DNA of 7,998 nucleotides from Syntrophomonadaceae bacterium (lineage in GTDB: Bacteria > Bacillota > Dethiobacteria > DTU022). The notes below the pieces were generated by a model. It was not told the DNA's origin. It saw nothing but the letters and a program-made list of their open reading frames with translations, and did no database searches. Positions 6,993 to 7,998 of this stretch are shown one piece after another (position 1 is the stretch's first letter; each line of letters begins with the position of its first letter). A program made the position numbers and the translations under genes. Location of the stretch: positions 1-7,998 of the forward strand of contig SLQM01000045.1 of assembly GCA_007131435.1 (NCBI GenBank), written 5' to 3'.

Positions 6993-7185
6993 CATCATCC
7001 CTCCACTTTGCGGTTATTAATCCTAGACATATAATAACAACGATGGCAAAGAGGTTCCAAAATAAGAAAGCGCCGTAAACTTTGTACAACTCGTTCATTA
7101 AGGAAGTAAATGGAAGAATAAATGCAGCTAGAATCATGATAAAAAAGAGGATTACCCAAAAATATCGCTGCTTTTGAAGGGACAT
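6982..7185 (-). CDS. Small two-helix membrane protein, probable accessory subunit of the symporter
   Basis: The 67-residue product has two hydrophobic segments (about 9-29 and 38-59) joined by a short loop, a basic N-terminus (KQR) and a charged C-terminal tail (KWRDDDER). Small two-helix proteins encoded directly before SSS transporters are a known pattern (YhdT before PanF in E. coli, and DUF3311-type partners). The overlap with the symporter gene supports the same role here, in assembly or stability of the transporter. I cannot assign it to one of these named families by eye. The start is the ATG at 7185, since GGAGG at 7193-7197 sits 7 bases upstream. An in-frame ATG at 7203 lies before that site. 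It is the first gene of the operon. Confidence 0.8.
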   Translation of the reverse strand: MSLQKQRYFWVILFFIMILAAFILPFTSLMNELYKVYGAFLFWNLFAIVVIICLGLITAKWRDDDER

Positions 7186-7218
7186 GATGTTGCCTCCATT
7201 CATTCTGCTATTATTATA

Positions 7219-7241
7219 GGGATTATAGCACAGATAATCCC
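7219..7241 (-). promoter_or_regulatory. Promoter with overlapping 8-bp dyad (operator candidate) for the symporter-larE operon
   Basis: On the minus strand TATAAT (7222-7227) follows TGC, an extended -10. No strong -35 is seen at 17 bases. Perfect inverted arms GGGATTAT (7219-7226) and ATAATCCC (7234-7241), 7 bases apart, cover the -10 and the region just upstream of it. A protein bound there would block RNA polymerase. Transcription would begin near 7215, about 20 bases before the first ribosome binding site. Confidence 0.55.
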
Positions 7242-7265
7242 CAAACAGGCAAATAAAGCTTATTA

Positions 7266-7294
7266 TTGCCAGCCCAAAGACAATTATTTATAAT
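7266..7294 (+). promoter_or_regulatory. Predicted rightward sigma-A promoter with no gene behind it
   Basis: TTGCCA (7266-7271), a 17-base spacer and perfect TATAAT (7289-7294) make a near-consensus promoter reading away from the symporter operon. The next 200 bases hold no convincing coding frame, only a six-codon ATG frame near 7314. The gene-free stretch 7295-7512 shows nothing else I can support. It may make a short RNA or be chance. Confidence 0.35.
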
Positions 7295-7512
7295 GCACAG
7301 TGCCTTTATTCTAATGAAATTGAAGGCCTTTTAAATCTGCCGATCTAACCTACGTTGGAAAGATAGACATTCTTGATACTACATCAATCATGCACTTTTC
7401 TCTTGGTTTAATTAACACCGTTCTAATTTAGCTTCTCCGTAAACTAACTTGCTTTTATGGCTTACATGGACTCTACCTTAAAAATAATACTGTGGTACAT
7501 TTCTCGCACATC

Positions 7513-7550
7513 AAAAAGGGTTTTGGAATTATCTACTAACCCCAAAACCC
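7513..7550 (-). terminator. Rho-independent terminator after tRNA-Arg
   Basis: On the minus strand GGGTTTTGG (7542-7550) and CCAAAACCC (7518-7526) form a perfect 9-bp stem with a 15-base loop, followed by five T residues (7513-7517). It starts 10 bases after the tRNA CCA end and should end the tRNA transcript. Confidence 0.85.
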
Positions 7551-7559
7551 CTGTATTCA

Positions 7560-7635
7560 TGGTGCGCCTGGAAGGATTTGAACCCTCGACTAACGGATTA
7601 GAAGTCCGCTGCTCTATCCCCTGAGCTACAGGCGC
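7560..7635 (-). tRNA. tRNA-Arg, anticodon UCU
   Basis: A complete cloverleaf reads on the minus strand. The acceptor is GCGCCTG with CAGGCGC (7 perfect pairs), the D arm GCTC/GAGC, the anticodon arm GCGGA/TCCGT around loop CTTCTAA, and the T arm GAGGG/CCTTC with loop TTCAAAT. The discriminator is A and CCA is encoded in the DNA (7560-7562). Loop positions 34-36 are TCT, so it reads AGA (and AGG by wobble) arginine codons. No copy of its 3' end is visible elsewhere in the window, so there is no sign of an integrated element here. Confidence 0.97.
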
Positions 7636-7645
7636 CTGTATTGAT

Positions 7646-7674
7646 ATATTAACTCTTTGAGCGTAAAAAAACAA
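7646..7674 (-). promoter_or_regulatory. Predicted promoter of tRNA-Arg
   Basis: On the minus strand TTGTTT (7669-7674), a 17-base spacer and TAATAT (7646-7651) lie just before the tRNA. Transcription would start about 4 bases before the mature 5' end. Confidence 0.5.
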
Positions 7675-7822
7675 TAATAAAAACAAAAAGGTATGGATTA
7701 AACCGCTTCTTCCCTCAGAAAAACCCATTTGCCATCATGCCAGCAAAAAACAGCTTTGTTTGACCATTCGCTGAAGATAAAGCCTAAATTGCTAAGACTA
7801 GCATATCAACTTATTTACAATT

Positions 7823-7850
7823 ATTATACCGACTATAGTTTTTTCTGCAA
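7823..7850 (-). promoter_or_regulatory. Predicted leftward promoter upstream of the tRNA region
   Basis: TTGCAG (7845-7850), a 16-base spacer and perfect TATAAT (7823-7828) read leftward. No gene with a start codon lies between it and the tRNA, so it may be a distal tRNA promoter or drive a small RNA. The 13-mer GGTATAATAATTG at 7818-7830 also occurs at the corrinoid-operon promoter (3923-3935). Confidence 0.45.
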
Positions 7851-7900
7851 CTAAAATTATCAAATACCAAGTCTTTATTTAATCAGTTTGCCTTATGCAA

Positions 7901-7927
7901 GAAGCACGCGATTATGTCGCGTGCTTC
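7901..7927. repeat. Perfect 10-bp inverted repeat (hairpin)
   Basis: GAAGCACGCG (7901-7910) and CGCGTGCTTC (7918-7927) are perfectly complementary with a 7-base loop. It is GC-rich in otherwise AT-rich, gene-free DNA. Neither side has a proper T tract, although the minus strand continues TTGCAT. It may end transcription of a leftward gene beyond the right edge, or be a protein site. The rest of 7640-7998 shows only the two promoters listed. Confidence 0.6.
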
Positions 7928-7998
7928 TCAGGGCGATATGTAACCTGCATAGTAATGCAAAACATACAACATTTTAGTCTTCAGTTATGTCTCCGAAA

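Noticed and set aside
7462..7728. An 88-codon minus-strand open frame containing VAQGIEQRTSNPLVEGSNPS
   Set aside because: That peptide is the translation of the tRNA-Arg gene itself and is a familiar false protein. The frame also crosses the tRNA promoter and terminator.
7698..7800. A start-less minus-strand frame of about 33 codons (contains FSEWSNKAVFCWHDGKWVFL)
   Set aside because: It has no start codon or ribosome binding site and I recognise no family. It may be a gene remnant, but the evidence is too thin for a feature.
7974..7997. Possible last codons (FGDITED, stop TAA) of a leftward gene entering from the right edge
   Set aside because: Seven codons cannot distinguish a gene end from chance.
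1..7998. CRISPR arrays, insertion sequences, integrases or tRNA att duplications
   Set aside because: No regularly spaced repeats, no transposase or integrase frame, and no second copy of the tRNA 3' end were found.

Overview
The window looks like chromosomal DNA from an anaerobic, Gram-positive-type bacterium, most likely in or near the Clostridia. The signs are strong GGAGG-type ribosome binding sites, TTG starts, TATAAT promoters with extended -10 elements, lipoprotein signals, moderate GC content and a corrinoid methyltransferase gene pair typical of acetogenic, syntrophic and related anaerobes. I cannot name the genus.

Almost everything is transcribed leftward (minus strand). From right to left: positions 7640-7998 are gene-free apart from a perfect inverted repeat and two predicted promoters. 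A tRNA-Arg(UCU) gene follows at 7560-7635, with a clear terminator. Next is a probable three-gene operon: a small two-helix membrane protein (6982-7185), a sodium:solute symporter (5514-6992) and a LarE-type sulfur transferase (4657-5514). These genes overlap, and the operon promoter carries an 8-bp dyad over its -10 element.

A short rightward island follows (about 4050-4652). It holds a promoter, a decayed lipoprotein gene with three reading-frame breaks, and an intact small, very acidic lipoprotein gene that converges on larE with a 4-base gap.

The left half is a second leftward operon: a corrinoid protein (3146-3799), an MttB-family methyltransferase with no amber (pyrrolysine) codon (1702-3129), and a family 5 ABC-transporter solute-binding lipoprotein that runs off the left edge. 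Its promoter has an adjacent dyad and a leader that can form either a terminator-like hairpin or a competing pairing.

The probable joint function is uptake and corrinoid-dependent demethylation of a methylated (probably quaternary) amine. The binding protein captures a solute, the MttB homologue moves a methyl group to the corrinoid protein, and enzymes outside the window would pass it to tetrahydrofolate. The symporter operon may import another substrate. Its link to LarE is unexplained, because no larA, larB or larC is present here. The best candidates for new biology are the leader RNA, the Pyl-free MttB/family 5 pairing, and the symporter-larE operon with its promoter dyad.
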